A DNA stretch of 21,423 nt, taken from the NCBI GenBank assembly GCA_944333305.1, contig CALVKV010000005.1, positions 1 through 21,423 on the forward strand. The letters run 5' to 3'. This stretch comes from an uncultured Bacilli bacterium (GTDB lineage: Bacteria; Bacillota_I; Bacilli_A; RF39; UBA660). Below are positions 1-8,195 of this stretch, piece after piece; positions within the stretch are counted from its first letter, which is position 1; each line of letters starts with the position of its first letter. The notes beneath the pieces were generated by a model that saw only the letters and a list, made by a program, of their open reading frames with translations, was not told where the DNA came from and made no database searches. A program made the translations under genes and the position numbers.

Positions 1-57
1 TAATTTTCGTTTTATTTTAACGTCTTCATTGACGGTTTTTGTCGTGTCATAATTTTG

Positions 58-1086
58 TCATTTTATTTTCAACCTTAGCCTCCTCGTAATTATATATTTA
101 ATTCTATCATACAAATAATATATTAACAATGTGAGTATAATCATAAAAATTGTCACTATAATATTCTTTCCACTCATTAAATCAATGTTAATAGCATCTT
201 GAATCTTATAATAAACTTTAAATATTAATCTTTGTGTACAAAACATCAATAAAGATAAAAAACTAAATCTAACTAAAACATCAGCAAACTTAGTATTAAA
301 TTTATTTTTACAAAGCTCAAGCTTTTTTGAAATTAAAACATATACATAAATACTAATAATAGCAGCTACTAAATACAAAAAATAATTATTATAAATGCTT
401 GTTGACATATTAACCCTGCCATTTAATAAAGAAAGATAAAAAGAAATTATTAACAATATACAAACTTGAAAAATAAAAACTATATTATTATGTAAAACTT
501 TATTAATAACTTTATTAATTTTTACTTTATTCAACTTATATAAATATCCTAAGTAAAATACTAACAAAGCATGGGGAACAATTTCTAATCCAAAATATAA
601 TTTTATTTGTTTAATATTTAAAAAAACACAAATTACTAACAATATTATTGTTGTAATTAAAGCAAAAATTGGTTTTTCAATTTTAATACTTTTTCTTATA
701 ATATAAAAGAAAATTAATGTAAAAAACATAATAATCAAAAACCAAAGTGAAGAATTAAAGGCAAAAGATCCATTAACAAAAAAGTAAGTAGCTAGTATTT
801 CACTTTTTGATAAATATATTCCTTCTAGAAAATAAGTTACTAAAATTGAAATAAATGCAAAAAGAAAATATGGAACAAGTAAATTTTTAACTTTACGCTT
901 CAAAAAAGTTTTAAAGTTTTTTTCTTGATGATATAAATAACCGGATATAAAGAAGAAAAGAGGCATATGAAAAGAGTAAATATAAATTTTAGCATATCCT
1001 TCATATAATACCAAATGTCCTATTACAACAAGAATTGCACCTATTCCTTTTAATATATCAGCCCACCGTTCTCTCTCTCTAACCAA
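58..1086 (-). CDS. Membrane O-acyltransferase (acyltransferase 3 family)
   Basis: This is an integral-membrane acyltransferase of the acyltransferase-3 group, the family that includes sugar O-acetyltransferases. It probably adds acetyl or similar groups to the polysaccharide made by this operon. The N-terminus carries the family hallmark: a short RWADILKG lead-in, a helix with VVIGH (the His about 24 residues in is the presumed catalytic residue), then FHMPLFFFISGYLY. About ten hydrophobic helices follow, and the protein ends in a basic tail. The frame is open from a GTG at 1095 that overlaps the previous stop as GTGA. However, the Shine-Dalgarno AAGGAAGTG runs into that GTG. A TTG at 1086 lies 7 nt beyond the AGGAAG core, so TTG is preferred (342 aa instead of 345). 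It is the last gene of the operon. Substrate and acyl donor are inferred only from family and context. Confidence 0.85.
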   Translation of the reverse strand: MVRERERWADILKGIGAILVVIGHLVLYEGYAKIYIYSFHMPLFFFISGYLYHQEKNFKTFLKRKVKNLLVPYFLFAFISILVTYFLEGIYLSKSEILATYFFVNGSFAFNSSLWFLIIMFFTLIFFYIIRKSIKIEKPIFALITTIILLVICVFLNIKQIKLYFGLEIVPHALLVFYLGYLYKLNKVKINKVINKVLHNNIVFIFQVCILLIISFYLSLLNGRVNMSTSIYNNYFLYLVAAIISIYVYVLISKKLELCKNKFNTKFADVLVRFSFLSLLMFCTQRLIFKVYYKIQDAINIDLMSGKNIIVTIFMIILTLLIYYLYDRIKYIITRRLRLKIK

Positions 1087-1091
1087 AGCAT

Positions 1092-2033
1092 TCACTTCCT
1101 TACATACAAATCACAATAAAGTTTACTTAAACCTTTATTCTTTTCTATAAATGATTTTAACATATTTCTTTCTTTAAAGTAACTATTTTGCCTATAATTA
1201 GGAATATTTCTTTCAAAATAATCAAAAGTACTATCAATAAATTTATTTCTAAGTTTTTTATCGCTTATATTTCTTTGCTGAATATTATAATTAACTAATA
1301 TCTTAATAGTTAACATATCAACAACATCTCTACTCCAATCATAATTTTTAAAATAACCTCTAATAATATCTACAATCTTTATAATATCAAATATTCTCTC
1401 ATCCCTAACTGTAGTCTCACTTTTATCATGAACCATATAATAGACTAAAGCCTTATTAACTTTACCAATCTTTTTAGATTTAAGTAATGCTAAAGCGACA
1501 AAAGGAGCATCCTCATATTTTAAATCTTCCACAAATTTTATCTTATTATCTTTAATTAAATCACTTCTATAAATCTTATTCCAAGGAGCAAGGTTAATAT
1601 CTAATAAAAGTTTAGGATTATCTTTTAAAGAAGTATTTTTAAAATCATTAATTTTCTCCTCTAAAACACTACTATTAACTCTATAAAAATCACACACTAC
1701 GACATCTAATTTTTCCTTTTCTATTCTTTTATATAATACTTCACAAGCATCAGTCTTTAAATAATCATCACTATCTAAAAACATAATATATTTACCAGTA
1801 CTTTTATTAATACCAAAATTTCTTGTCTTACCTATACCATGATTACTTCGCTTAAAATATTTAATTCTATCATCTTCATAACTTTTTATAATAGATTCAC
1901 TATCATCAGTAGAACCGTCATTAATCAAAATAAATTCTAACTCTTTTTTAGTTTGATTAACTAAAGAATCTAAACATTTCTTTAAATACTTACTAGCATT
2001 ATAAATTGGTACTATTATACTTATATCAACCAT
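1092..2033 (-). CDS. Family 2 glycosyltransferase (GT-A fold)
   Basis: This 313-residue cytoplasmic glycosyltransferase transfers a sugar from a nucleotide-sugar donor to a lipid-linked acceptor. The GT-A core occupies about residues 1-110. It shows SIIVPIYN at the start, the nucleotide-binding Asp in INDGSTDD (D39), and the metal-binding LDSDD motif (D87, D89, D90). The C-terminal 200 residues are helical and poorly conserved, as usual for family 2. There is no membrane segment. The ATG at 2033 has a strong AGGAGGT 5 nt upstream. It starts 2 nt after the previous gene, whose product is a close paralogue in the N-terminal domain, and its TGA overlaps the possible GTG start of the acyltransferase. 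The sugar specificity cannot be read from the sequence. Confidence 0.9.
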   Translation of the reverse strand: MVDISIIVPIYNASKYLKKCLDSLVNQTKKELEFILINDGSTDDSESIIKSYEDDRIKYFKRSNHGIGKTRNFGINKSTGKYIMFLDSDDYLKTDACEVLYKRIEKEKLDVVVCDFYRVNSSVLEEKINDFKNTSLKDNPKLLLDINLAPWNKIYRSDLIKDNKIKFVEDLKYEDAPFVALALLKSKKIGKVNKALVYYMVHDKSETTVRDERIFDIIKIVDIIRGYFKNYDWSRDVVDMLTIKILVNYNIQQRNISDKKLRNKFIDSTFDYFERNIPNYRQNSYFKERNMLKSFIEKNKGLSKLYCDLYVRK

Positions 2034-2035
2034 AA

Positions 2036-2956
2036 CTACCTCCTATAATATAATTTAGGGCTTAATTTAACTAAAGTCTTTTTAATTTTTCTTCCTAAAT
2101 TATCATCAAGTAAATTATCAAACACCTTATCTTTTTTTAATCTATTTAAAGCTTCTTTATAATCCTTACCTTCTAACTCAGTTATTTTTAAAATTAAACT
2201 ATTACTAATAAAACTCATAAAATAGGTCTTATCCAATTTAGTTTTATTTATCTCTTTAACTAAATATAAATAATGATCATAAAAGTCTTTTACTTTCTTT
2301 TCCGTTTTAGCATAATCACTACTATTCATAATACTGCCGTCTCTTTGATAATAACAGTATCCTACATAATCAATACTATTAACTACTTTAGATTTAATAA
2401 TAACTAAAGGCATAAGCCCAAAATCTTCATGATATGTTCCCTTTTTAAAAGAAAATTTCTCTTTTATAAAATAATCCCTTTTAACAGCATAAGCCCAAGC
2501 ATTTTCTACAAAATGATACTCTGTAATTAATTTAAAGGCTTCTACACCGGTTTTATTTTCAAAAGGCTCCTCTTTATAATTAATCTCATCTTTATTATCA
2601 AAAACTTCTTTTATTTGAAATCTTATTAAATCAGGATTATTAGATAAAGACATATCTATTTCTTTTAATAAATCTTTTTCTATATAATCATCACTATCTA
2701 AAAATATTAAATAATCTCCACTTGATACCTTAACTCCATTGTTACGAGCCATACTTAAACCCTGATTTTCTTGATTTATTGCCTTATAAGGATATTTACT
2801 AATAATATTAGAACTATTATCAGTAGACCCATCATTAACAATAATAACTTCATAGTCAGTAAAGCTTTGCTTACTTATACTATCTAAACATCTTTTTAAA
2901 TATTTTTCTGTATTATAAACAGGAACAATTATACTAAACCTAGGTTTTTTCTGCAT
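2036..2956 (-). CDS. Family 2 glycosyltransferase (GT-A fold)
   Basis: This is the second family 2 glycosyltransferase of the polysaccharide operon, 306 residues. The GT-A domain shows SIIVPVYNTEKYL, INDGST-type donor binding (NDGSTDNS, D42) and LDSDD at residues 86-90 (D87, D89, D90). The C-terminal half is lysine-rich and helical, without membrane segments. Its ATG overlaps the stop of the upstream fusion gene as TAATG, and GGAGGTGA sits 6 nt upstream, so translation is probably coupled. It shares its N-terminal half with the downstream GT2 gene but diverges after about residue 110, which suggests they add different sugars in sequence. Donor and acceptor are unknown. Confidence 0.9.
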   Translation of the reverse strand: MQKKPRFSIIVPVYNTEKYLKRCLDSISKQSFTDYEVIIVNDGSTDNSSNIISKYPYKAINQENQGLSMARNNGVKVSSGDYLIFLDSDDYIEKDLLKEIDMSLSNNPDLIRFQIKEVFDNKDEINYKEEPFENKTGVEAFKLITEYHFVENAWAYAVKRDYFIKEKFSFKKGTYHEDFGLMPLVIIKSKVVNSIDYVGYCYYQRDGSIMNSSDYAKTEKKVKDFYDHYLYLVKEINKTKLDKTYFMSFISNSLILKITELEGKDYKEALNRLKKDKVFDNLLDDNLGRKIKKTLVKLSPKLYYRR

Positions 2957-5277
2957 TAGAAATCACCTCCATCAAAGATAGTCTCTAACTTTTCCATTCG
3001 CCTATTTTGTATTTCTTCTAAATCTAAAAAAGTATCAGTCTTTTTCTTATTATTTAATATTTCTTTAACCTTCTCTAACATTTTTGCCTCGTTAGAAGGA
3101 ATAACTTCACCATAATTTTTACCAATCTTTAAATAATCATCACTAACTTTAATCGTCGTAATTAATTTTTTCTTTAAAGCAAGTCCTTCCAAATAAACTA
3201 CTGGGAACCCTTCATAAAGAGAAGTTAAAATTAAATAATCACCCTTTTTCATATAAGGATAAGGATTTATTTTAGAACCTACAAAAACGACTCTATCTTC
3301 TATTTTTAGTTTATTAACTTCCTTGACATAGTCTTCTCTACTAGGACCATCTCCTACTACCCAAAGAACAACATTATCAAAATTTGCAACTAATTTAAAA
3401 GCTCTACCTAATTTTTTAGAAGCATCATCAAGCCTACCTACAAAGACAAATAAAGTCTTACCTCTTGGCTTAGTTAAAGAAATCTTTTCTTTACTTAAAG
3501 TCTCTATCTCTTCTAAATTAATAAAATTATTAAAAACAAAACATCTATTCTTTAAGAAAGGATATATCTTTGTAAATTTACGACATGATTCTAAAGAAAC
3601 AAAGAAAATAGTTTTAAAATCATTAATCCCTCTAGTATCAAAGAATCTTCTAAAATCTTCTAAATCTGGATAGATATAACTATAATCACTATGAACATAA
3701 ATAGAATTGTTTATTGATGATAATTTAGATATTTTATTCCCACTATAACTGTAAGTAGCATAACAACAGCTAAAGTCAAAGGTGTGATAATTAAATAAAG
3801 CATAACTACATCTTCTTAAAATATTAACTCCTTTTCTTATTATTTTATTTTTATTATTAGAAACTTTAAATTCCTTTACTTTAATAGAATTATCTAACTT
3901 TTCTAAAAGCTCACCTTTAGCCTCTTCTAATATTATTGTTACTTGATATTTATTTTTATCTATCTTATTAACTAAATTAACTAAAGATTTTTCAATGCCA
4001 CCGAGCTTTAAATTAACGCCTGTAAATAATAGAGTTTTTTTATCATCTTTAACAAGAGATAACAAAATGAATGAAACAAGGCCACTAACAGCAGGAGCGG
4101 TTATGATATGCCCTGTAAATAATGATAATACTATAATTAAGAAAAGACTTAAATATAATATCAACTGTCTAAATGAGAAAGCTTTTCTTTCCTGTAAAAC
4201 TGATATTAAAACATATATATATGGTACAAAAAAGATAATAAAACCAGCGACTCCTTGATTATAATAAACATCAAAATAATCCATTTCTATACTTTTTAAT
4301 TCCTTACCATTATCATAATAACCAAGACCAAAGATCTTTTGATAAGTATTCGCTTCATCATACAACTTTTCTTTATTATTTAAGAAAGTTAATCTTTGAC
4401 TAAAAATAAAATGATCAACTAACTTCTCATCTTTAAAAATATCAAAAATATTATCAACTTTTAAATAATCAAGATGTACTTCTATATTCTTGTAAAAACT
4501 AGTTTTAGGAAGAGCTATTATAAGAACAAGTCCTAAGGCTACAATAATCGCTGTAAAAGTTGTTACAACATGATATTTCTTATCTATAAAAGATTTATAT
4601 AATATATAAATAAAAACTACAAAAAGGCTTATTATTAAAGCAAGAAGTGGTGTCTTAGTTCCTACACTTAATATAACAACTAAATAAATGAACGTAATAA
4701 ATAACTTAAATATTAAGTTTTTACTTTCATAAAAAATAATAAATAAAATAGGTGTCAATATCGCTATAATAGCACTAATCTCATTAGCTGAATTATAAAA
4801 TCCTAATGTTCCTTCTTTAGTAATGGCATAACTTTCAAAACCTACTCCTAATGCTAAAGGAATAAATATTAATATTAAATATAAACAAAGAGTTATAACT
4901 AAACTAAGAGTTGTAATCTTAATTTCTTTTCTAATAATAAATAAAGATATTAAAAGTAAAGGGAAATAGAATAATCTAAAAGTATTTTGAATCTCCCTAA
5001 AATAATTAGGATTCTCTTTAAAAAGAGTTAATCCTAATATAAATAACAATAAATAAATACCAAAAATTCCAAAATACACTAAATTACTCTTTTTCTTATA
5101 AATAAAAGTAGCAACATAAAAAATAAAGAATAAGAAAAGTATTCTTAAAACTAAACCTAAAGTTAAACTAATATCAAAAATATGCAACATTACCCCTGTA
5201 ATAAAATCAATAATAGGTCCACTTAAAAGGAATAACATACATATTATACTAATATTTTTTTTAATAAAAGAAGACAT
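2956..5277 (-). CDS. O-antigen polymerase/ligase-like membrane domain fused to a GT4 glycosyltransferase
   Basis: This 773-residue protein has two clearly different halves in one continuous frame. Residues about 1-408 form ten or more hydrophobic helices with a long extracytoplasmic segment (about 255-335). A TKTPLLALII stretch resembles the conserved region of O-antigen ligase/Wzy-type polymerases. Residues about 413-773 are a soluble GT-B glycosyltransferase of the GT4 type. Its marks are the donor-domain LLFTGVNLKLGGIEKSL, VFVGRLD, VVGDGPSREDY and the E-x7-E motif in SLYEGFPVVYLEGLAL. The link is a short KDDKK at the end of the last helix, so the GT would sit on the cytoplasmic face if topology is conventional. 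The ATG at 5277 has AGGAAGTGA 4 nt upstream. Such activities are usually separate proteins. The fusion suggests coupling of chain assembly and polymerisation, but which step each half performs is inference. Confidence 0.88.
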   Translation of the reverse strand: MSSFIKKNISIICMLFLLSGPIIDFITGVMLHIFDISLTLGLVLRILFLFFIFYVATFIYKKKSNLVYFGIFGIYLLLFILGLTLFKENPNYFREIQNTFRLFYFPLLLISLFIIRKEIKITTLSLVITLCLYLILIFIPLALGVGFESYAITKEGTLGFYNSANEISAIIAILTPILFIIFYESKNLIFKLFITFIYLVVILSVGTKTPLLALIISLFVVFIYILYKSFIDKKYHVVTTFTAIIVALGLVLIIALPKTSFYKNIEVHLDYLKVDNIFDIFKDEKLVDHFIFSQRLTFLNNKEKLYDEANTYQKIFGLGYYDNGKELKSIEMDYFDVYYNQGVAGFIIFFVPYIYVLISVLQERKAFSFRQLILYLSLFLIIVLSLFTGHIITAPAVSGLVSFILLSLVKDDKKTLLFTGVNLKLGGIEKSLVNLVNKIDKNKYQVTIILEEAKGELLEKLDNSIKVKEFKVSNNKNKIIRKGVNILRRCSYALFNYHTFDFSCCYATYSYSGNKISKLSSINNSIYVHSDYSYIYPDLEDFRRFFDTRGINDFKTIFFVSLESCRKFTKIYPFLKNRCFVFNNFINLEEIETLSKEKISLTKPRGKTLFVFVGRLDDASKKLGRAFKLVANFDNVVLWVVGDGPSREDYVKEVNKLKIEDRVVFVGSKINPYPYMKKGDYLILTSLYEGFPVVYLEGLALKKKLITTIKVSDDYLKIGKNYGEVIPSNEAKMLEKVKEILNNKKKTDTFLDLEEIQNRRMEKLETIFDGGDF

Positions 5278-5281
5278 TCTA

Positions 5282-6229
5282 TCACTTCCTTCTTTTTGAA
5301 TCTTTTTCTGTTTCTCTAACTATATAAATAGGTCTATCCTTTACTTCTGTATAAGTTTTAGAAATATAAGCACCACTAATACCTGTACAGAAAAGTTGAA
5401 CGCCACTTAAGAAAAACATAATACATACTAAAGAAGGCCATCCTGCTACAGGATCTCCAAAAATTAAAGTTCTAATAATAATGAAAATAACAGAAACTAA
5501 AGAAATTAAACAAAATAATACCCCAACAAAAACTGCAATAGTTAAAGGTACAGTTGAAAAACCAATAATAGCATCAATCGCATAAGTAAATAATTTAAAA
5601 ATACTCCATTTACTTTTCCCCGCCACTCTTTTTGGAACTTTATAAGTTAACCATTTAGTCTTAAAGCCAACAAAACTAAATATTCCTTTACTATAACGAT
5701 TATACTCTTTTAATTCTAGTATTGCATTTACCATTTGTCTTGTCATTAATCTAAAATCCCTAGCTCCTGGAACCATTTCTACTTTTGATAATTTAGATAT
5801 TAATCTATAATAACATCTTGTTAAAAATCTTCTAAAGATACCATATTCTTTATGAGCATCTGTCTTAAGCCCTACACAGTCAACATCTTCTGTCGTAATA
5901 ATTTTATACATCTTCTCTATAAGTTCAGGGGGATCTTGTAGATCTGCATCAAGTAAAGTTACATAGTCTCCTGTACTATAAACAAGTCCTGCATAAATAG
6001 CTGCTTCTTTTCCAAAATTTCTTGAAAAAGAAATATACCTAACATTCTTATCTTTTTTTGAAAAATCTTTAATAACATTAATAGTCTTATCACTACTACC
6101 ATCATCTACAAAAATAAGTTCAAAGGAAACATCTTTCATCTTATTAATTACTTTATTAATAGTATCATAAAATAAAGGAATTGATTCTTCTTCGTTATAA
6201 CAAGGTACAATAACAGATATTTTATTCAT
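5282..6229 (-). CDS. GtrB/ArnC-like polyprenyl-phosphate glycosyltransferase
   Basis: This membrane-bound family 2 glycosyltransferase of the GtrB/DPM1 type makes an undecaprenyl-phosphate-linked sugar for use outside the membrane. It shows the family signatures SVIVPCYNEEES, FVDDGSSDKT, SFSRNFGKEAAIYAGL and LLDADLQDPPE (the DxD acidic pair) in the first 105 residues. Two C-terminal transmembrane helices (about residues 228-252 and 265-288) anchor it. The frame is open from a GTG at 6238, directly after the previous stop. But AGGTGG covers that GTG and lies 5 nt before an ATG at 6229, giving the canonical MNKISVIVP start (315 aa), so 6229 is chosen. It ends with TGA TAG. The GtrA-like gene is immediately upstream, the usual pairing for gtrA/gtrB systems. 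Confidence 0.92.
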   Translation of the reverse strand: MNKISVIVPCYNEEESIPLFYDTINKVINKMKDVSFELIFVDDGSSDKTINVIKDFSKKDKNVRYISFSRNFGKEAAIYAGLVYSTGDYVTLLDADLQDPPELIEKMYKIITTEDVDCVGLKTDAHKEYGIFRRFLTRCYYRLISKLSKVEMVPGARDFRLMTRQMVNAILELKEYNRYSKGIFSFVGFKTKWLTYKVPKRVAGKSKWSIFKLFTYAIDAIIGFSTVPLTIAVFVGVLFCLISLVSVIFIIIRTLIFGDPVAGWPSLVCIMFFLSGVQLFCTGISGAYISKTYTEVKDRPIYIVRETEKDSKRRK

Positions 6230-6238
6230 ATTAACCAC

Positions 6239-6691
6239 CTATTCTAAAAACATTTTTCTAGTCACAAAATTGAAAATCATTACAATAGCAGTTGAGATAA
6301 TTTTCATAAACATTGCATTAATACCTAATATATCAACACCTATTTTCATAATAATTAAAGTTAAGATAAGACCAACAATACTAAGAACTATAAAAATAAC
6401 AAAGTTTTTCTTTGGATCTTTTTCTTTATTTACATCAAAAACCCATTTAATGCTAGCAATATAATTATATATAACTGATATTGTAAATGATAAAATAGCA
6501 CTAATTATATAATAAATATGCAATATATCATTAGCTATAAAGAAAACAAACCAATCTATTAATGTCGCAATAACTCCTACAACACCAAACTTAAATATTT
6601 GAATTAATAACTTACGAGTTTTAGATTTAAACTTTAAATGCAATATATTACACACTTTATCAAATAGCCATTCAACTTTATCTTTTTCCAT
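6239..6691 (-). CDS. GtrA-like family membrane protein (putative lipid-sugar flippase)
   Basis: This is a 150-residue protein of the GtrA-like family, which is thought to move polyprenyl-phosphate-linked sugars across the cytoplasmic membrane. Four hydrophobic helices fill most of it (about residues 32-53, 58-79, 97-117 and 124-145), after a charged N-terminal 25 residues. The first helix begins with the typical FKFGVVGVIATLIDW, and the second ends with NYIASIKWVF; both are family hallmarks. Length is normal. The ATG has AAGGAGAG 4 nt upstream. It is the first gene of the six-gene polysaccharide operon and is followed directly by its natural partner, the GtrB-like transferase. The flippase role is from family knowledge, not seen directly. 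Confidence 0.9.
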   Translation of the reverse strand: MEKDKVEWLFDKVCNILHLKFKSKTRKLLIQIFKFGVVGVIATLIDWFVFFIANDILHIYYIISAILSFTISVIYNYIASIKWVFDVNKEKDPKKNFVIFIVLSIVGLILTLIIMKIGVDILGINAMFMKIISTAIVMIFNFVTRKMFLE

Positions 6692-6714
6692 ACTTCTCTC
6701 CTTGATTCAGTTAT

Positions 6715-6723
6715 AGTATAACA
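6715..6723 (-). promoter_or_regulatory. Extended -10 promoter for the polysaccharide operon
   Basis: The 44-nt gap between the esterase stop and the GtrA start contains, on the minus strand, TGTTATACT: an extended -10 with TG one base before TATACT. No good -35 is visible at 17-18 nt (TAGACT or TTAGAC at best). A start near 6708 would give a leader of about 17 nt containing the AAGGAGAG ribosome site. This suggests the six polysaccharide genes have their own promoter. Confidence 0.55.
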
Positions 6724-6735
6724 TATAATACCTAG

Positions 6736-7557
6736 CTAGTCTAAATATTTCTTAAGCTCTTCTGTAATAACTTCATAACCACGATCATTAGGATGAAGCC
6801 CATCGTCAGTATACTCTTCACTAAAATTGCCCTCATCATCAAGTAATAAATTATACATATCAATATAAGTACAATTGTTACCCTCACAATATTCTTTCAA
6901 TCTGTTATTAATTTCCATAATATCTGCATTATTTCTCTCATCAACAACTGTTTTATCTATACCATCATTAACAGGATAAATTGCTTCAACATAAACTTCT
7001 ATCTGAGGATTATCAATTTTAATGTCCGATATTATTTTTTCGATATTAGAAACTATTTCTTCAACTTCCATATTATGAATTAAATCATTAGTACCAATCA
7101 ATAAAAATACTTTAGAAGGATTATAATTATACACCCTATTCTTCATATCATTTAAAATATCCGCTGTTGTATTACCAGAAACACCACTATTAACAACAGG
7201 CAAGTCTTTATAATATTCATCCAAATCATAAAAGTCTGTAATTGAATCTCCTAAAAACAAATAATTCGTATATTCACTTTTCAAATTATCTATCATAGTA
7301 CTATACTCTTCTTCATTTTTATCAATAGTAGAATTTAAATCGTCAATAGAAGAAGTTAAACTATTAGTCCTTAGTAAAAAAAATGCATTAAAGAAAATAC
7401 TAATAGCTAGTATAAATAAAATTAATTTATTATTACTACTTTTCTTAGCATTACTAGGACGTGCAGGCGAACTATTTTTATAATAAATTTTTTTATTTTT
7501 TTCAATTCTTGTACTATATTTTTGTTTTTTCTGTTTTTTTCCTGTAGACTTACTCAT
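6736..7557 (-). CDS. Membrane-anchored SGNH/GDSL hydrolase
   Basis: This is an extracellular esterase of the SGNH (GDSL) fold, 273 residues from the chosen start. Residues 1-43 are strongly basic (KKQKKQK and similar). Residues 44-63 form one hydrophobic helix, giving a cytoplasmic N-terminus and an outside catalytic domain. Residues 65-95 look coiled-coil-like. The catalytic blocks are intact: FLGDSIT with the nucleophile S105, NSGVSGNT with G125/G128, LIGTND with N157, and DGLHPNDRGY with D252 and H255. The frame extends back to 7635, but AAGGGGA lies 5 nt before the ATG at 7557, and the upstream part overlaps the promoter and a terminator, so 7557 is preferred. Beside an acyltransferase-containing polysaccharide operon, it may deacylate that polymer (inference). 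Confidence 0.9.
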   Translation of the reverse strand: MSKSTGKKQKKQKYSTRIEKNKKIYYKNSSPARPSNAKKSSNNKLILFILAISIFFNAFFLLRTNSLTSSIDDLNSTIDKNEEEYSTMIDNLKSEYTNYLFLGDSITDFYDLDEYYKDLPVVNSGVSGNTTADILNDMKNRVYNYNPSKVFLLIGTNDLIHNMEVEEIVSNIEKIISDIKIDNPQIEVYVEAIYPVNDGIDKTVVDERNNADIMEINNRLKEYCEGNNCTYIDMYNLLLDDEGNFSEEYTDDGLHPNDRGYEVITEELKKYLD

Positions 7558-7584
7558 AGCAATTCCCCTTTTCATACCAATAAG

Positions 7585-7593
7585 AGTATACCA
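7585..7593 (-). promoter_or_regulatory. Extended -10 promoter for the SGNH hydrolase
   Basis: The minus strand reads TGGTATACT, an extended -10, 28 nt before the preferred ATG at 7557. A weak TGTTAA lies 17 nt upstream. It sits just downstream of the toxin terminator, so the hydrolase is expected to be transcribed separately. Confidence 0.55.
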
Positions 7594-7618
7594 TAAATAT
7601 TTGCACTTTAACATTGAA

Positions 7619-7648
7619 AGAAAAAAACTTGACATTATTTGCCAAGTT
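7619..7648 (-). terminator. Intrinsic terminator of the toxin gene
   Basis: On the minus strand AACTTGGC pairs with GTCAAGTT (8 bp, one G-U), closing a 7-nt loop that contains the toxin's TAA stop. It is followed by seven T residues. It ends the toxin transcript before the SGNH hydrolase promoter. Confidence 0.75.
7632..7646. repeat. 15-bp direct repeat, left copy
   Basis: ACATTATTTGCCAAG occurs here, spanning the last codons and stop of the toxin gene, and again identically at 8477-8491 on the far side of the toxin-antitoxin locus. The copies are 845 bp apart and in the same orientation. They may be a target-site or recombination scar, or a leftover of an older tandem toxin copy. Confidence 0.6.
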
Positions 7649-8105
7649 CTTCAAGCATCATTTCTTTTATTTTATCAATATCAGGGAAAAATAAATTAAT
7701 TCCTTGTTTCTTTAAAGACAATAGATAATTAAAATTACTTAATATTTCATCTTTTAATGTATCTATTACTTTAAGTGGTTTTCCATTTATTATATGTGGA
7801 TGATCAATATATTTTTCTAATGTAGGAAATGCATTTTGTAATAATATAACTGATTTCTTATTGGCAATTTTTCTTATCATTATAGAACGGCAATCTCCAT
7901 ATTTTTTAACCTTTTTATCTATTATAGGTTGATATTTAGAAACTTTACTACTTAACGGAATAAACCATAATATATCCTTGTCTCTAATAGTAAAATAAGT
8001 AGGTCTAGCCCTTCCATTTTCATGATTTATCATTAACCCTTTATCATTTATTTTGTCAAAAAAATCATCCTTTATATGGTAAATATATCCTGTTTCAACT
8101 TTCAT
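7635..8105 (-). CDS. Type III toxin-antitoxin endoribonuclease toxin (CptN/ToxN-like)
   Basis: This 156-residue protein is the toxin of a type III (RNA antitoxin) system. In these, a MazF/Kid-fold endoribonuclease cuts RNA unless bound by pseudoknots of its antitoxin RNA, and several act in abortive phage defence. The call rests first on layout: directly upstream are a consensus promoter, two tandem 48-nt structured repeats and an intrinsic terminator, then this gene. The protein has an N-terminal beta-rich part with GRARPTYF (31-38) and ILWFIPLSSKVSKY (45-58), as in ToxN/CptN-type toxins, a basic central strand region (RSIMIRKIANKK) and a helical C-terminus (about 112-154). Small size and no membrane segment fit. 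The ATG has AGGGGGTG 8 nt upstream. I place it nearest CptN from repeat length and protein size, but the exact subfamily needs a profile search. Confidence 0.82.
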   Translation of the reverse strand: MKVETGYIYHIKDDFFDKINDKGLMINHENGRARPTYFTIRDKDILWFIPLSSKVSKYQPIIDKKVKKYGDCRSIMIRKIANKKSVILLQNAFPTLEKYIDHPHIINGKPLKVIDTLKDEILSNFNYLLSLKKQGINLFFPDIDKIKEMMLEELGK

Positions 8106-8113
8106 TTAATATA

Positions 8114-8121
8114 CACCCCCT
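8114..8121 (-). promoter_or_regulatory. Strong ribosome binding site of the toxin
   Basis: The minus strand reads AGGGGGTG, 7 of 8 bases of the ideal AGGAGGTG, 8 nt before the toxin ATG. Toxin translation is therefore efficient, so restraint must come from transcription termination and RNA antitoxin binding. Confidence 0.7.
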
Positions 8122-8128
8122 AATAACG

Positions 8129-8156
8129 AATATAACTTGTAACTAAAATATATCAA
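8129..8156 (-). promoter_or_regulatory. Possible toxin-only promoter
   Basis: After the antitoxin terminator the minus strand has TTGATA, a 16-nt spacer and TATATT, which would start transcription around 8122 next to the toxin ribosome site. The spacer begins within an 8-bp inverted repeat (ACTTGTAA at 8135-8142, TTACAAGT at 8170-8177). In this AT-rich stretch the match could be chance. Confidence 0.3.
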
Positions 8157-8195
8157 ATTATAATTATGTTTACAAGTACAAAAGTTCGTTTTTTT

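Noticed and set aside
1..57. Plus-strand terminator AACGTC/GACGGTT with a T run near 19-41
   Set aside because: The stem is six pairs with a bulged base, and no plus-strand gene end is visible in the window to need it.
3995..4258. Plus-strand 87-aa open frame inside the polymerase/GT fusion gene
   Set aside because: No ribosome site, no recognisable motif and fully inside a well-supported gene on the other strand; a shadow frame. The same applies to the small frames at 6270, 8577, 11329, 13079 and 16141.
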